Shown here one piece after another: positions 21,575-33,620 of a stretch of 64,000 nt of DNA. The stretch is taken from contig NC_073629.1 in the NCBI RefSeq assembly GCF_029407905.1, positions 49,956,801-50,020,800 of the forward strand. Direction: 5' to 3'. The translations under genes were made by a program, and so were the position numbers. The stretch is from Bubalus kerabau. Its lineage: Eukaryota > Chordata > Mammalia > Artiodactyla > Bovidae. The notes beneath the pieces were generated by a model. The model did not search any database. It saw only the letters and a list, made by a program, of their open reading frames with translations, and was not told the DNA's origin. Every line of letters begins with the position of its first letter. Position 1 is the stretch's first letter.

Positions 21575-21886
21575 TGAAGTGAAAGTCACTCAGTCATGTC
21601 TGACTCCTTGTGACCCCATGAACTATACAGTCCATGGAATTCTCTAGGCCAGAATACTGGAGTGGGCAGCCTTTCCCTTCTTCAGGGGATCTTCCCAAGC
21701 CAGGAATCGAATCCAGGTCTCCCACATTGCAGGTGGATTCTTTACCAACTGAGCCACAAGGGAAGTCCAAGAATACTGGAGTGGGTAGCCTATCCCTTTT
21801 CCAGCAGATCTTCCCTACTCAGGAATTGAACCAGTGTCTCCTACATTGCAGGTGGATTCTTTACCAACTGAGCTATCAGAGAAAGA
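21575..21886 (-). mobile_element. Bov-tA SINE with a duplicated tRNA-containing unit (antisense)
   Basis: Antisense BovA to GAGCCACAAGGGAAGTCC (about 21767), followed directly by a second partial unit (GAATACTGGAGTGGGTAGCC to GAGCTATCAGAGAAA). So the tRNA-like section occurs twice in tandem. Confidence 0.9.
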
Positions 21887-21957
21887 CTGAATGATTATTG
21901 GAGCTTTCACTTATAGGCACATAGCTCATTTTATTTACTTTTAAGGAAACTAAAGCC

Positions 21958-22068
21958 TTCCAGTGTTCTTGCCTGGAGAATCCCAGGGACGGGGGAGCCT
22001 GGTGGGCTGCCATCTATGGGGTCACACAGAGTCGGACACGACTGACGCGACTTAGCAGCAGCAGCAGG
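21958..22068 (+). mobile_element. BovA2 second monomer (sense)
   Basis: CCAGTGTTCTTGCCTGGAGA through CGACTTAGCAGCAGCAGCAG with the (AGC)n tail. 5'-truncated. Confidence 0.92.
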
Positions 22069-22350
22069 GACATTAAGAATACTTGCCAAATATCACACGG
22101 TAACTGGGGAAGCCAAATTGGAACTTAGTTTATGTGACCTCAGAGTTTGAGCTCTTAACCACAACATGAAAAGAGTAGTAACTGAGCAGACACAGGAACC
22201 AAGCTAGGCAGGAATAATGTGAGAGAGGTTAGTATTTGCCTCAAACACCTGAGATTCACTTTTAACAGCTGCTGGGTTTCCCAGGTATAGGCCCTAACAT
22301 TGGCACAAATAAGGAAATGGCAATGGACATAGCTCTCCCCGACCTCCTTA

Positions 22351-22368
22351 CATACACACACACACACA

Positions 22369-22417
<49 letters not shown>
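22351..22417. repeat. (CA)n microsatellite
   Basis: About 30 CA units with one interrupting G. Likely polymorphic. The cysteine/valine-rich frames over it are artefacts. Confidence 0.97.
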
Positions 22418-22420
<3 letters not shown>

Positions 22421-23370
22421 TCTCAGACTCAGAGAGGACATGGAATTGGAATCACCACATGTAACCTTATACACCTTCTGAAGCAGCTTTTCTCTCTTCC
22501 CAGGGCCAGCTTTCCATCTGGTTCCATTCTGAAAGGGCCATGAACTTGGCAGAGTGGAGGCTGGTTGGATAGTGACTGGGAACTATCCAGTGCTATCTGG
22601 AAGTGGTTTGGGGCTCTCATACCTGCTGGTGAGATAGTTTCTAAACTGGCGAAAAACAACTAAAAAGCTAGAGAAGGCCAAAATGATGTTCAAAGCCTCA
22701 TGTTCCTCATGGTCCTCTTCCCCAGCCTCTTTGTTTCAGGTGACATCTTGTGTGTGTCTTCTCCAGAAAGCATCTTGTGCTCAAACTCTGCCTGATAGCA
22801 TCTTCCTCTCTCCGCCTCTGTGAAAACTTGACACCTTCAAATCAGACCCTCTATGAATCCAAATCCAAAATCCCCAATTCTGTTTCTAAGTTAACTGGAG
22901 CAAGCAAACAACTAGAAGGAAAGATTAAAATTGCAATGGCCCTTGATTCTTCATAGTAGACAAATATACTCCAGAAATTCTGGTAGAAAACTTGCTTTAT
23001 GGTTCTGGCAGTCTGTTTAAGCCTTTTGGTAAGTTACCTATTCTGTTTCAGAGGGGGAAACTTTGTTTTAAATTAGTCCACTTAAGAGGCACACTTAAAA
23101 GAGAAGAGACAATGGAATCCATTTTGTAATTTTTATGCACAAGTGAATTGATTCCAAAATAGCTCTAAAATAATCCTTACAGCATACAAAACAAACAAAA
23201 ACTTTGATCACCTGGGCAAGTAAACTTAGTCCATCTACCAAAAACACAAGTTGTATCCAACTATTCTTTTGAGTTTGTATCTGAGACATGACTAAAATTT
23301 AAAACAAAGCTATGAGGTTCCTGTTTGCATCTGTCTGTATGCTTATGTTTGTCTGTATACATACACATGT
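22418..23370. other. unassigned non-coding sequence
   Basis: About 950 bp with no repeat, RNA or protein recognised. Short frames (60-76 aa) lack domains. Confidence 0.45.
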
Positions 23371-23538
23371 ATGGGCTTCCCAGGTGTCTCAGAGGGTAAA
23401 GAATCCAACTGCAATGCAAGAGTCACAGGCAGATGCAGGTTCGATCCCCAGATCAGGAAGATCCCCTGGAGAAGGACATGGCAACCCACTCCAGTATTCT
23501 TGCCTGGAGAATGTGGTGGACAGAGGAGCCTGGCAGGG
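23371..23538 (+). mobile_element. Bov-tA SINE (sense), 3'-truncated
   Basis: GGGCTTCCCAGGTGTCTCAG head and B-box-like GGTTCGATCCC. The BovA body breaks off after AGAGGAGCCTGGCAGGG. Confidence 0.93.
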
Positions 23539-23539
23539 G

Positions 23540-24418
23540 TAATGTCAGTCTTCCAACTTTGTTGTTCTCCTTCCATAAATGTGTTGGCTGTTCTGAGCCT
23601 TTTTTTTTTTCTTCATATAAACTTGAGAAGTAGTTTGTCAGTATCCATAAAATAACTTTAAGGGATTTTGACTGGGATTGTGTTGAATTTATGAATTAAA
23701 TTTATGAATCTGTGACTCAAGTTGAATGTAATAATCAACTGACATCTTAAACACTGAGTCTCCCTATCCCTGAGCATGGAAGTGCATCTCCATTTACTTA
23801 TTCCTTCTTTAATATCTTTCATCTGTTTTGTTGTTTTCCCTCAAGTCTTATACATATCTTAGGTCCATTTCATTTAGTGCTAATGTAAATGGTAGCATCT
23901 TTTAATTTCAAATTTCAGTTATTCACTGCTGCTTATATAGGAAGACAATAGACTTTTGTGTATTAACTTTGTATTCTGCAACTTTGCTGTATCTTTCATT
24001 AGTTCCAGTTGTTTGCTTGTTTTTGTAAATTCTGGTGGACTTTCTATTAATACATAATCATGTTGTCTACAAATTAACACAAGTTTACTTCTTCCTTTTC
24101 AATCTGCATATATATTTTTTCTTTCCTTTTTGTATTAGCTAAGACTTCCAGTATGATGCTGAAAAGCAGAGGTGAGCCGGGAAAGACATTTTGCCTTGTT
24201 TGTGATCTTAATGGGAAAACTTCAAACTTCTCCTGTTAGGTGTGATATTAGCTGTAGGTATATTAGTTGTAGGTTTTTGTAGATGTTTTTAAAAAACCAA
24301 GTTGAGGAAATTCACTTCTATTCTTCATTTACTGAGGTTTTGGTCATGAATGGTGCTGGACTTTGTCAAATGCTTTTTCTGCTATATCCATTGATAAGGT
24401 TATGTGATTCTGATACAG
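23540..24418 (-). mobile_element. ancient L1M ORF2 (antisense), RT region
   Basis: Antisense L1M text: CTTTGTATTCTGCAACTTTG, AAGACTTCCAGTATGATGCT, GGACTTTGTCAAATGCTTTTT. It corresponds to the RT region of ORF2 but no frame of useful length survives. Confidence 0.8.
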
Positions 24419-24644
24419 TTCATACACTCACAGATTTGGGCACGACTGAAACAGCTGAGCATGCGTTCATATACACCTAGGTATTGTTGATATGTGGCAT
24501 TCTTTATCTCTGGATGGTATTGCTAAAATTTATTTGTAAAGAGTTCTATTTAGTTGGCTTAAAAACAAGCAAGCACTATGTGAAGTAAAGAAATGTTACA
24601 GAAACTAACCCCAAATGCTTTTCAAGTTCACATAATCTAGGGTG

Positions 24645-24786
24645 GTGGCTGTTGTTGTTGTTTAGTTGCTAAGTTGTGTCTGACTCTTTTTTGACCCCAT
24701 GGACTGTAGCCCATCAGGCTCTTCTGTCCATGGGATTCTCCAGTCAAGAATGCTGGAGTGAGTTGCCATTTTCTTCTCCAGGGGAT
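24645..24786 (-). mobile_element. BovA SINE (antisense), partial
   Basis: Begins with GTTGTTGTTGTTTAGTTGC (a (CAA)n tail on the minus strand), then the antisense BovA body to TTCTTCTCCAGGGGAT. Confidence 0.9.
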
Positions 24787-25509
24787 GTTAACTTTTATTT
24801 GTATAGGTACATATCAATATATGTGTTCCAAAGTTGTGTGAAATCTCTAAAATTCTAAGTTGTCCTGATACAATTTTACTGGCCATATTTTAAAATGTAT
24901 GTCACAGAAATAAACAGATCCCCTTGTCAATCTCATTATAATGAAATCTCAACAGATCTTTAATAATGGTCATCTTCAAGTCTTTTTGCCATTTATGGAA
25001 AGTTACTACTTCAGTCTGGTGTTTTTGCAAAATGCTTTTCATCTTCAAAAACCTTCGTGGAAAGGATTCTGATAGGTACTCTGTAATACAGGGTTTTTTG
25101 GATACGTTTAAGATTATAACACTGAATTGGATAAGAATTTCTAAAACTCCAATGGAAAACTAATTGCCTTAGTGTTTTATGTTTCAGATGTAAAGGATCC
25201 CTTTTTGTCCTCTCCTCTAAGCTACCTATAACTTATAGCAATTTGATAAACGATGTCTTCACAATAAAGGTTGAAGCAGTTATTTTTTTCTGCCTACTTG
25301 ATCTTTCAAAGTGTTCTGAAGCGCTTATTAAATATTCTTTTTTCTCATGACAATGTAAGTATTTGTGTAGGTTCAATGGCAGGCTGTTCTCCTTGTAATG
25401 GAATGCCCAACACACCTTGTTACTGCATCTTTTGATCCACAACTGATAAAGGGAGACAGATGTTTACACTGTAAAGGCCTAAATTGCTTCTACTAAAAAC
25501 AGCCTTGTT
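24787..25509. other. unassigned AT-rich sequence
   Basis: No family recognised. It may be flank or undetected internal sequence of the adjoining ERV. Confidence 0.4.
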
Positions 25510-25785
25510 CTGGTAGAGCACTCTTTTTCATTATGCACCTAGAAGACAAAGACTCCAGACATCACATGCTACAACCTGGAGATTTTGTGTACTGGAAAAG
25601 GCACCTCCAAAAGGTGCCTCCCTCCAGCCTGAAGGGCAATTATCAGCTCCCATTAACTAACCCCTGTGCCATCAAAGGCCCGGGAGTAGACTCCTAGCAT
25701 TTGCACATGCTGCACCTAAGGAGGCACCAAACCCCAGACTGGACCTACGTATTGTATGGCAACCTGAAGATAAAGCTCACTAGGA
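25510..25785 (+). pseudogene. class I ERV pol: integrase C-terminal remnant
   Basis: Translated, this resembles the C-terminal end of a gammaretrovirus-like integrase: a PGDFVYW motif, then text like NYQLPLTNPCAIKG, then a HLRRHQTPDWT-type tail. Integrase inserts proviral DNA into the host chromosome. The frame is disturbed around 25610-25700 and no catalytic core lies upstream in recognisable form. Its end lies just before the env-like remnant, the normal pol-env order. Assigned from motif memory, not a search. Confidence 0.6.
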
Positions 25786-27340
25786 TCTGATGCAGAAGAC
25801 ATCTGAGGCTGGGAGCTTTCCCGAGATGTCTGTGCCAGGCCTGTATACTTTTCTTTCAGTACTGTCTCTTACCTTATTTTCTCATTCCTCTGTGGAAGGA
25901 CAATGCCTTGGTCCATATTGCCCAATTCCTTGTGAAAGAAGGAAAGCTCTCCAATTGCTGGATCTGCCGCTGAAAACCTCGGTCCATCCAAGATAGCAAT
26001 GACCCTTGGGCTCAGTCTGTCCAAGATTGCAATGACCCTTTGGTTCTTCCTAGAACTAATTTCACTGGGGTTCCAGAGGCTGTTGTCTACCTAGATTCTT
26101 CTGTGGGTCCATTTTATAGAGTCAGTGACTGCCTAAATTTATTCCTTGCTTCAACTGGACCCAGTTCTAGAATGGGTAAACAAGATCTTTTGAATATTTA
26201 TATGGAAGTTTCTCCAGTTAGAAATGCAAGTTGGATTATTTATAAATTTGTTGAATATCTATACACATAGGTAACCTCTCAGGACGTAACAATATAATGT
26301 CTAAGGCTTTGTTAAGTAATGCTAATGCGTCTGTACCAACAAATAGATCCATAGATACAATCTCTTATGTGGGGACCTTAAGTACACCAGCTGCTTTTAT
26401 TTTCATATATGGAAGTTTGAGAAATGGCCTCTATGCTTGAGCAATCCATTGCCTTGGTAGCTAGAGAATACAAGGTCAGGGTGTCTTTGTTGTGTTCACT
26501 GGCCTATTCTTCCTACATAACTGAACAGAAGCCTCTCATTGATCTGTCCAATTAAGCTTCTATAACTGCCTTAAGTGAGAACTTCTGGGAGGTGTATGTA
26601 ATTCTGGTTTTGCCTCCCTAGGGAGAGCTTTGGAGTGCAAATAAACAAATGGTCAGGAGCCTCTCCCGACATTAGAAAGTTAGTTGATTCTGTAGACAGA
26701 GTTTTAGCTCAGCAATGGTCACTGAAATCCCTGGCCAAAGTGGTTTTGGATAATCACATAGTCCTATATAATGTCTAAGGTTTTATATAATTATATAATC
26801 ACATTACCTATCTGCTGAGCAAGGAGGGATCTGTGCAATAGCAAACACGTCTTGCTTCACTTGGATAAAAGCCTCTGAAGTAGGTCAAACACACTGGTCA
26901 CATCAACTTCTACCAGACTACCCACTGTCTCTTAGTTTATTCACCTGGCTACCTTCGGGTCTGGATTCCTGGTATAGAACCATCTTACAAACCGGGTTTA
27001 TTATGTGATTTTAAATTCTGCTCTGTATACTTGTTAAGTTCTGTATTTATTGCTTGTCAGGCCTTTATAAAAATGACTTGCCTAATGTAAGAAGGTGCTA
27101 TGCTAGCTCATCGCTTTGAGATTATTTCTACCACTTACAACCTTGACTTTAAATGGACTTTTAACCAAAAAATGCATGAAAGTTTTCCCTACTACTTTCC
27201 AGCTTCGTGCGGTTTCTGATTTGTGTACTTTCTCTTTGATGTGGGACATGACAATCAGGCAAGGTCCCTTCTGGCACCAAGGGACAAATCAGTACATGTG
27301 GAGGTCCTGACTTGATCTGCAATCCTTAGAGGAAAGATCT
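25786..27340 (+). pseudogene. class I ERV env remnant (heavily broken)
   Basis: Pieces of an envelope gene follow the integrase end. A 68-aa frame at 25790-25996 has a hydrophobic stretch consistent with a signal peptide. A second frame (76 aa) lies at 26040-26270. Around 26700-27060 are TM-subunit-like features: a leucine/valine heptad region, a short cysteine-containing loop (CAIANTSC) and a hydrophobic segment. Multiple stops and shifts separate the pieces, so no protein is possible. Env would have mediated entry. It is identified by its position before a polypurine tract and LTR. Confidence 0.6.
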
Positions 27341-27345
27341 TGACC

Positions 27346-27356
27346 AAAAGGAGGGA
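27346..27356 (+). other. polypurine tract of the ERV
   Basis: AAAAGGAGGGA, immediately followed by the putative LTR start TGTAGAATTA. This is the usual place for plus-strand priming. Confidence 0.65.
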
Positions 27357-27358
27357 AT

Positions 27359-27795
27359 GTAGAATTAATTAAAGAAATTTCAGTTAAAATTAGAGTTGGG
27401 ACAGGCCTGCAGGGCTAACTCTCATGCTCAGCCATCATAAATTACTCCAATCAGGAAGAGATGTACATTTATATCTCTGACAGGAAAATGTTGCCTACTT
27501 TACTACCCAGCAGGAAGAATAAAACTTCTCTCTGCCCACCAACAGCCCGGTCAGTCATAGACTATAGCAGGCCAACAAATCAGAAGCATCTAACTTTTTA
27601 CTCCCAGTTTCCTCTAGTGGACCCTGGTTAGACAGTCCTTCCCAGCTTCTCCCTTTTCCCTGTAAAAGCAAGTTTCCCTTCCTTGTTCTCTGGATTTTCT
27701 ATGATCTGCCAAAGTTCTCATATCCCAAATTGCAATTCCTCTTTCAATTCCCAAATAAACTTCCTTGTACTGATAAAAATAACTGGACATTATAT
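27359..27795 (+). mobile_element. class I ERV 3' LTR
   Basis: Begins TGTAGAATTA after the polypurine tract. About 27655-27665 has TGTAAAAG in TATA position and AATAAA lies near 27752. Length of about 435 bp suits a gammaretrovirus-like LTR. The right end is approximate, since a MIR starts at about 27811. Confidence 0.7.
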
Positions 27796-27810
27796 CATTA
27801 AAGTCGACAA

Positions 27811-27990
27811 AGTATAGCAGAACAAAGGACCAGAAAAGCAAGGAGACCTAGGTTATAATTCTAACCCTACAGCTAACCTATTTGTGATTTTGTTCAGTTC
27901 ATTTAATCTCTCTGACCTTGTTCTCTTGTGTGACAGGTGAAGATATTGATCAAGATGATCTTTTCATTCCTTCTGAGCTCCAAAATTCTT
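27811..27990 (+). repeat. MIR SINE (sense)
   Basis: AGTATAGCAGAACAAAGGAC...ACCTAGGTTATAATTCTAACC...TTCATTTAATCTCTCTGACC follows the MIR order in sense. Confidence 0.75.
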
Positions 27991-28064
27991 TAGACCATGG
28001 AAGGTACAAGAGTTCTAAATTTCTGTGCTATGGGATGTGAAGTGCCTCACAAAATGTTCCCTTG

Positions 28065-28275
28065 ATTCTTTTTTTTTTTTCAAATTTTAAGCTTTTTATT
28101 TTCTTTTGGGGTATGGCCGATTGACAATGTTGTAGTGGTTTCGCGTGAACAGCGAAGGGACTCAGTCATACATACACATGCATCCGCTCCCCCACAAACA
28201 CCCCTCCCATCCAGCCTGGCATACAACATTGAGCAGAGTTTCACGTGCTGTCCAATAGGTCCTTGTTAGTTACTA
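28065..28275 (-). mobile_element. L1 3' UTR (antisense), ruminant
   Basis: A T-rich tail, then GGCCGATTGACAATGTTGTA, TGAACAGCGAAGGGACTCAG, CCCTCCCATCCAGCC and GGTCCTTGTTAGTTA: an antisense, 5'-truncated ruminant L1 3' UTR. Confidence 0.88.
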
Positions 28276-29159
28276 GGCTCTAAATGTTCTCAACCTTTGC
28301 CATAACCCATCTTTGTCCAAGGCACTGTCTTGGCTCCCCTCTTTGTTCCAAATTCAGTAACTTAAAGCTTATTTCACCCCATTCCTACTCCAAGTGAAAA
28401 ATGGAATTACCTGGGTAAGCCCTACCCCAGTGTCACACAGTAGGGAATGATCCCCTTCTAGTGGGGAAAGGCTTAAGATAGTATCACAATACTGAATTTT
28501 CTTCTGTGGAGGGCATAAATGTTCCTTAAACAGTAAGTCCAAAAAGCTTTTCTTAAACTGCTTGCAATACAAATAAATATTGAGAAGAATGTATTCTGGC
28601 AAATTCAGCAAATTCCTCGGGCCTGAATGCTTTCAGTTAAAATAAATGGTGTATACAAATTCTTCTTTAAGCTAGATTTTTAAATGACTTCAAGCAAATT
28701 ACCATATATACAGATTTCTCAATTCACTAAATTTTATTCATGGCTGCTCACCTGTTTACATAGACATCCACAATCACATTGCCTCCCCCACATGGTTGGG
28801 AGTTACTATAGATTAGAGGGCTTATGAAGAGGGATGGCTTCTAAAAGTGCTGTGTCAGAGACACAGAAACTTTGAATATAATTTCAATGAAAAGCACTGA
28901 AGGTACACTTCCAAGAATCTGTCTTTAACCAAAATGTAAAAAATGCAGTCAAAGCTTCCTCAGGCTCTTGACCTTGACTCTGTGTCCTGACTTCAGGCTA
29001 TACCATGTCTGAATATAGTGCGCCCAGTATCAACCGCACTGCAAGGTATATTTTTAGTCCTGCCAGTTTAGTGCCCTCTCTTTTGTGCAGTATTTAATAA
29101 GCTTGATTATATATATATTAACTTTGTTATGTTCGGATTTTCTTTTCTTTTTTTTAAAT
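28276..29159. other. unassigned non-coding sequence
   Basis: About 880 bp without recognised repeats or coding signal. Confidence 0.45.
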
Positions 29160-29455
29160 GGAGTCTTTTCTTAAATTTATTTTATTTTATTTTATTATTT
29201 ATTTTGGCTGTGCAGGGTCTTAGTTGCTGTGTGTGGCCTTTCTGTGGTTGTGGCGATCGAGGGCTGCTCTCGAGTTGAGGTGTGCAGGCTTCTCTTGTTG
29301 CGGAGCTCTGGCTCTAGGACATGTGAGCTCAGTGGTTGTGGCACGTGGGCTTACTCGCCCCTATGGCAGGTGGAATCTCCCTGGACCAGGGATTGAACCC
29401 ATGTCTCCCGCATTGGCAGGACAATTCTTAACCACTGGACCACCAAGGAAGTCCT
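29160..29455 (-). mobile_element. CHR-2-type SINE (antisense)
   Basis: (TTTTA)n tail, then GGCTGTGCAGGGTCTTAGTT, TCTTGTTGCGGAGCTCTGGC, ACCAGGGATTGAACCCATG and ACCACCAAGGAAGTCC. Confidence 0.93.
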
Positions 29456-30437
29456 ATATTCTTTTTTTTTAACTTCCCACATTGCACAAATCTTACCAGG
29501 ATTATAAGATGTCCATGCCCCAATGTACTGTGGAGCAGAACCAACTTCTCACAGATCTATAGTAAATGGGATAGACTGCTTTTTTTCCTTAGTGGCAACT
29601 GGTGCCAACCCTCTCTTCGCTAGTTCTTGAACTTGGTAGATGAAATCAACATTCCCTTGTCTGGAGACACTTGGGAAAAAAAATCACAACTGAGGCAGAT
29701 TCCTCTCAAGGTTATACTTTTTTTCCTCAAGATCTGACCTATTTCCCTCATTGCCTTCAGATGGGTAACTATGGTAAGAGCTCAGCATAGTCCCAGAGCA
29801 GAAATACAGTTCCTATTCTGGGAGGAAGTAGCCTACCTGCCAAAGAAATGTCAGGACCTGGTGAATATGAATATTTCAGGAGGACACATGTACAAGGATC
29901 TTGAGGATGCTGGATCAGGAATGGTGGTGGTTGGTGGGGATATAAAGCTCGGTGGAGTATAGTTTATTGACATGGGAGCACTCCTCCATGACTTAGATTC
30001 TGGCAAGGACACAAGGAGCCCATTTCACATGGTGCTGCTAAGATGACTCTTTGAAGCTTGTGCACTAAGAGCCTACCATTAACATAAATGAGATGGGGAT
30101 GCTGGAACTGCCTTGACATAGTATTGAGGAAAAATGCCAATGATTCAAGGAGGTAAAAATGTTAGAATAAATTTATTATGTATGATCAGGAAAAGCTAGC
30201 ACTGGACAATCTTCCCTGGGAAAACGGAGAGGACACTTCTTTTGCTAAAGCAATGAGGAATACTTGCTAAGGGACATCAGCTAATTTAAGAAGCTCAGTG
30301 ACAACTATCCCATTTAGGATGGGGTTGACAGAAGAAGGTATTGCAAAGGAATTGAGATCACTAATATCAAGGTGCTGATAGGATTCTGGAATGGCAGAGA
30401 CCAATGGCAGCACTTAGAATAAAGAGGACATAAGCCA
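29456..30437. other. unassigned; possibly internal ERV-derived
   Basis: No clear family. Given the LTR-like block downstream (31.3-31.7 kb) it could be decayed ERVL-like internal sequence, but no motif proves it. Confidence 0.3.
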
Positions 30438-30712
30438 TAATAAGGCAATGGCAACCCACTCTGGTACTCTTGCCTGAAAAATCCCATGAACAGAGGAGCC
30501 TGGTAGGCTGCAGTCCATAGGGTTGTGAAGTGTCAGACACAACTGAGCGACTTCACTTTCACTTTTCACTTTCCTGCTTTGGAGAAGGAAATGGCAACCC
30601 ACTCTGGTTTTCTTGCCTGGAGAATCCCAGGGACGGGGGAACCTGGTGGGCTGCCATCTATGGGGTCGCACAGAGTTGGACACGACTGAAGTGACTTAGC
30701 AGCAGCAGCAGG
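30438..30712 (+). mobile_element. BovA2 dimeric SINE (sense)
   Basis: Two monomers (AAGGCAATGGCAACCCACTC and GGAGAAGGAAATGGCAACCC) joined by the CACTTTCACTTTTCACTTTC linker, ending with (AGC)n. Confidence 0.95.
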
Positions 30713-31269
30713 CTATCTGTTATAGGATTCAATCTGCCTTAACAACCACCCCCCGTACCCCCACAGGAATCAGTAGCAATAACTCATAAATCATGGTATT
30801 CTCCAAGGGCAGATCAGGTAGTGAACCACTCAGAACATTATTTAACTTGTAAAAAGAAGAATAAAATTAAAAAACTGGTGAACAGAAAACCTTCACCAGC
30901 TTTCACTTCAGCGGAAAATAGTCCATCACCCAGTTTCCAAATATGTTATTTCATAGACTCAAAGCTCACTCATTGAAAGAGAGGTGGATCCCCTTGAGGA
31001 AAGACAATGCAATGTTACTGTAAGTATGTATGATAAACATGCTCATGATCCTAGCCAAAGGGGATCTAAGATTGTTTATCAGCGTTAATATACCTGACAG
31101 AAAGGGAATCCTCAGACTTTTAAAGAACTGCTGAATATTGGGACTATGGTTCTGTGTTCATACTGACTCAAGGGTGCTGCGGCCCCTTCATTATCCTCTC
31201 TTGAAAGGGGTTATAAGGAGGGCCAGGTTAGAAATGGAGTTCCGCCTGTCTCAGATGGGTTCAGTGGAT
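30713..31269. other. unassigned; possibly internal ERV-derived
   Basis: No recognised repeat. Sits directly upstream of the tentative ERVL-type LTR. Confidence 0.3.
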
Positions 31270-31670
31270 CTGTTGGAGCTACCCTGTGGTTATTTCTCTA
31301 GTTTTTGAGTATGCAGTTAGGGTGTATACAGTTAGTATTAATAGCTGGGGGAAGCCGTACATTGGTATCCCAACCTGTGGAGAGCCGTTATGGCAAGAAA
31401 CTTGAAACTGTCTCTTCCCTCAGTCAAGTTAGCATGCCAAAATAATAATACACACTGGCAGGATTGCACACCAGCTACCCAGCATGGTTGCTAAGTCAAT
31501 AATATATCACAGAATTTGGAGGTAATTTTTTTCCTTCCATGTTTTACTCTTTCAGACCCTCAATCTTGCTCTTTGGGATTACTTCTTAAATAAACTACTT
31601 GCATACAAGACTGCTTTTGGGAAGACTTGGGATAAGATGATTCCTCAATGGCCTTGTCTGTGATATTCAA
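31270..31670 (+). mobile_element. tentative ERVL/MaLR-type LTR
   Basis: TGTTGGAGCTACCCTGTG near 31272 looks like an LTR start. TAAATAAACTACTTGCATAC followed by CTGCTTTTGGGAAG near 31588-31640 looks like the polyadenylation end of an ERVL-type LTR. Old and diverged; limits and class uncertain. Confidence 0.4.
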
Positions 31671-32370
31671 CTTATTCTGGGGAGCCATACCTCTATCTTC
31701 TGTGGCTACATTATCTGAATGGAAGCTGCCATATTCTTAGAGGACTTCTTTTCCTGGCAGTAGTAATTTGTCAAGGGATGGATATGGGACACAAAATGGG
31801 CCAAGAGGAATGCTTCTCCAAATTTCCTCTATATGGAGCTTTTGGGGAAAATAGCCTCAAGTCTGAGCACTACTGGCAGAACAGAGAGTCTGCCCAGACC
31901 TGCGAAAACTCATATTCGCTAAAGCCACCATATCTGCTATACCTCATCTGGAAGAATGCATTCTATCTGCCTTCCCTTCCCCAGATAGTTTGAGAGTATC
32001 TTACTGAGGCATTTAAATTACATTCAGAATTATAGTTCCTGAGCTTCCAGTCCCTTGAATACAAGGGAAAGCAGAGAAGAAGGTGGAAACAACTGCTGAT
32101 TGCTAATAAACAGTATCAAATAGGAGAGATGTTGTATACTTCACAGGATTGGGGATGGCTAAATGAGATTATGTGCAATGGCTGGTTCAGATTAGGAATT
32201 AAATATATCAGAGGAAATTCAGCTAAAAAAAAAGCAGGTAAAGCAGTATTGCCAGGTGAAAGATTTTATCTGTTACAACCTATTTCTCTTTAACACTTCC
32301 AAAGGGATAAAACAATCAGCCATTTCTATAAACATATGACATAAAAATGTACCAACTTTTGTACCAGTAT
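31671..32370. other. unassigned non-coding sequence
   Basis: About 700 bp with no family recognised. The 71-aa frame at 31778-31993 has no known domain. Confidence 0.4.
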
Positions 32371-32381
32371 ATTATTGTTAT

Positions 32382-33620
32382 CAGTCAGTCAGTTCAGTCC
32401 CTTAGTCGTGTCCAACTCTTTGCGACCCCATGAATCACAGCACTCCAGGCCTCCCTGTCCATCATCATCTCCTGGAGTTCACTCAAACTCACGTCCATCG
32501 AGTCGGTGATGCCATCCAGCCATCTCATCCTCTGTTGTCCCCTTTTCCTCCTGTCCCCAATCCCTCCCAGCATCAGAGTCTTTTCCAATGAGTCAACTCT
32601 TCACATGAGGTGGCCAAAGTACTGGAGTTTCAGCTTTAGCATCATTCCTTCCAAAGAAATCCCAGGGCTGATCTCCTTCAGAATGGACTGGTTGGATCTC
32701 CTTGCAGTCCAAGGGACTCTCAAGAGTCTTCTCCAACACCACAGTTCAAAAGCATCAATTCTTCGGCACTCAGCTTTCTTCACAGTCCAACTCTTGCATC
32801 CATACATGACCACTAGAAAAACCATAGCCTTGACTAGACGTATCTTTGTTGGCAAACTAATGTCTCTGCTTTTCAATATGCTATCTAGGTTGGTCATAAC
32901 TTTCCTTCCAAGTGTCTTTTAATTTCATGGCTGCAGTCACCATCTGCAGTGATTTTGGAGCCCAAAAAAATAAAGTCTGACACTGTTTCCCTATCTATCT
33001 GCCATGAAGTGATGGGACCGGATGCCATGATCTTCGTTTTCTGAATGTTGAGCTTTAAGCCAACTTTTTCACTCTCCTCTTTCACTTTCATCAAGAGGCT
33101 TTTTAGTTCCTCTTCACTTTCTGCCATAAGGGTGGTGTCATCTGCATATCTGAGGTTATTGAGATTTCTCCCGGCAATCTTGATTCCAGCTTGTGCTTCT
33201 TTCAGCCCAGCATTTCTCATGATGGACCTAACAGAAGCAGAAGATATTAAGAAGAGGTGGCAAGAATACACAGAAGAACTGTACAAAACAGATCTTCATG
33301 ACCAAGATAATCATGATGGCGTGATCACTCACCTAGAGCCAGACATCCTGGAATGTGAAGTCAAGTGGGCCTTAGAAAGCATCACTACGAACAAAGCTAG
33401 TGGAGGTGATGGAATTCCAGTTGAGCTATTTCAAATCCTGAAAGATGATGCTGTGAAAGTGCTGCACTCAATATGCCAGCAAATCTGGAAAACTCAGCAG
33501 TGGCCACAGGACTGGAAAAGGTCAGTTTTCATTCCAATCCCAAAGAAAGGCAATGCCAAAGAATGCTCAAACTACCGCACAGTTGCACTCATCTCACATG
33601 ATAGTAAAGTAATGCTCAAA
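32382..33620 (-). mobile_element. BovB LINE with inverted 5' half and TSD
   Basis: 32382-33221 is antisense BovB from the tail to the RT motif C region. 33222-33620 is sense BovB (ATGGACCTAACAGAAGCAGA... to GTAAAGTAATGCTCAAA). The middle of the RT is missing. ATTATTGTTAT (32371-32381) and ATTATTGCTAT (33621-33631) are an 11-bp TSD with one mismatch, so this is one insertion. Confidence 0.94.

Noticed and set aside
22155..22474. Cysteine/valine repeat proteins predicted on the minus strand
   Set aside because: They are translations of a (CA)n microsatellite.
24425..24475. Possible BovA tail (GGGCACGACTGAAACAGC)
   Set aside because: Too short and no BovA body beside it, so not annotated as a SINE.
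32506..32922. Frames with MSIESVMPSSHLILCRPLLLLP-type text (also at 35932, 40359, 12970, 15128)
   Set aside because: They are the opposite strand of the BovB 3' ORF. The true coding strand is the one with RRRRGRQRMRWLDG.
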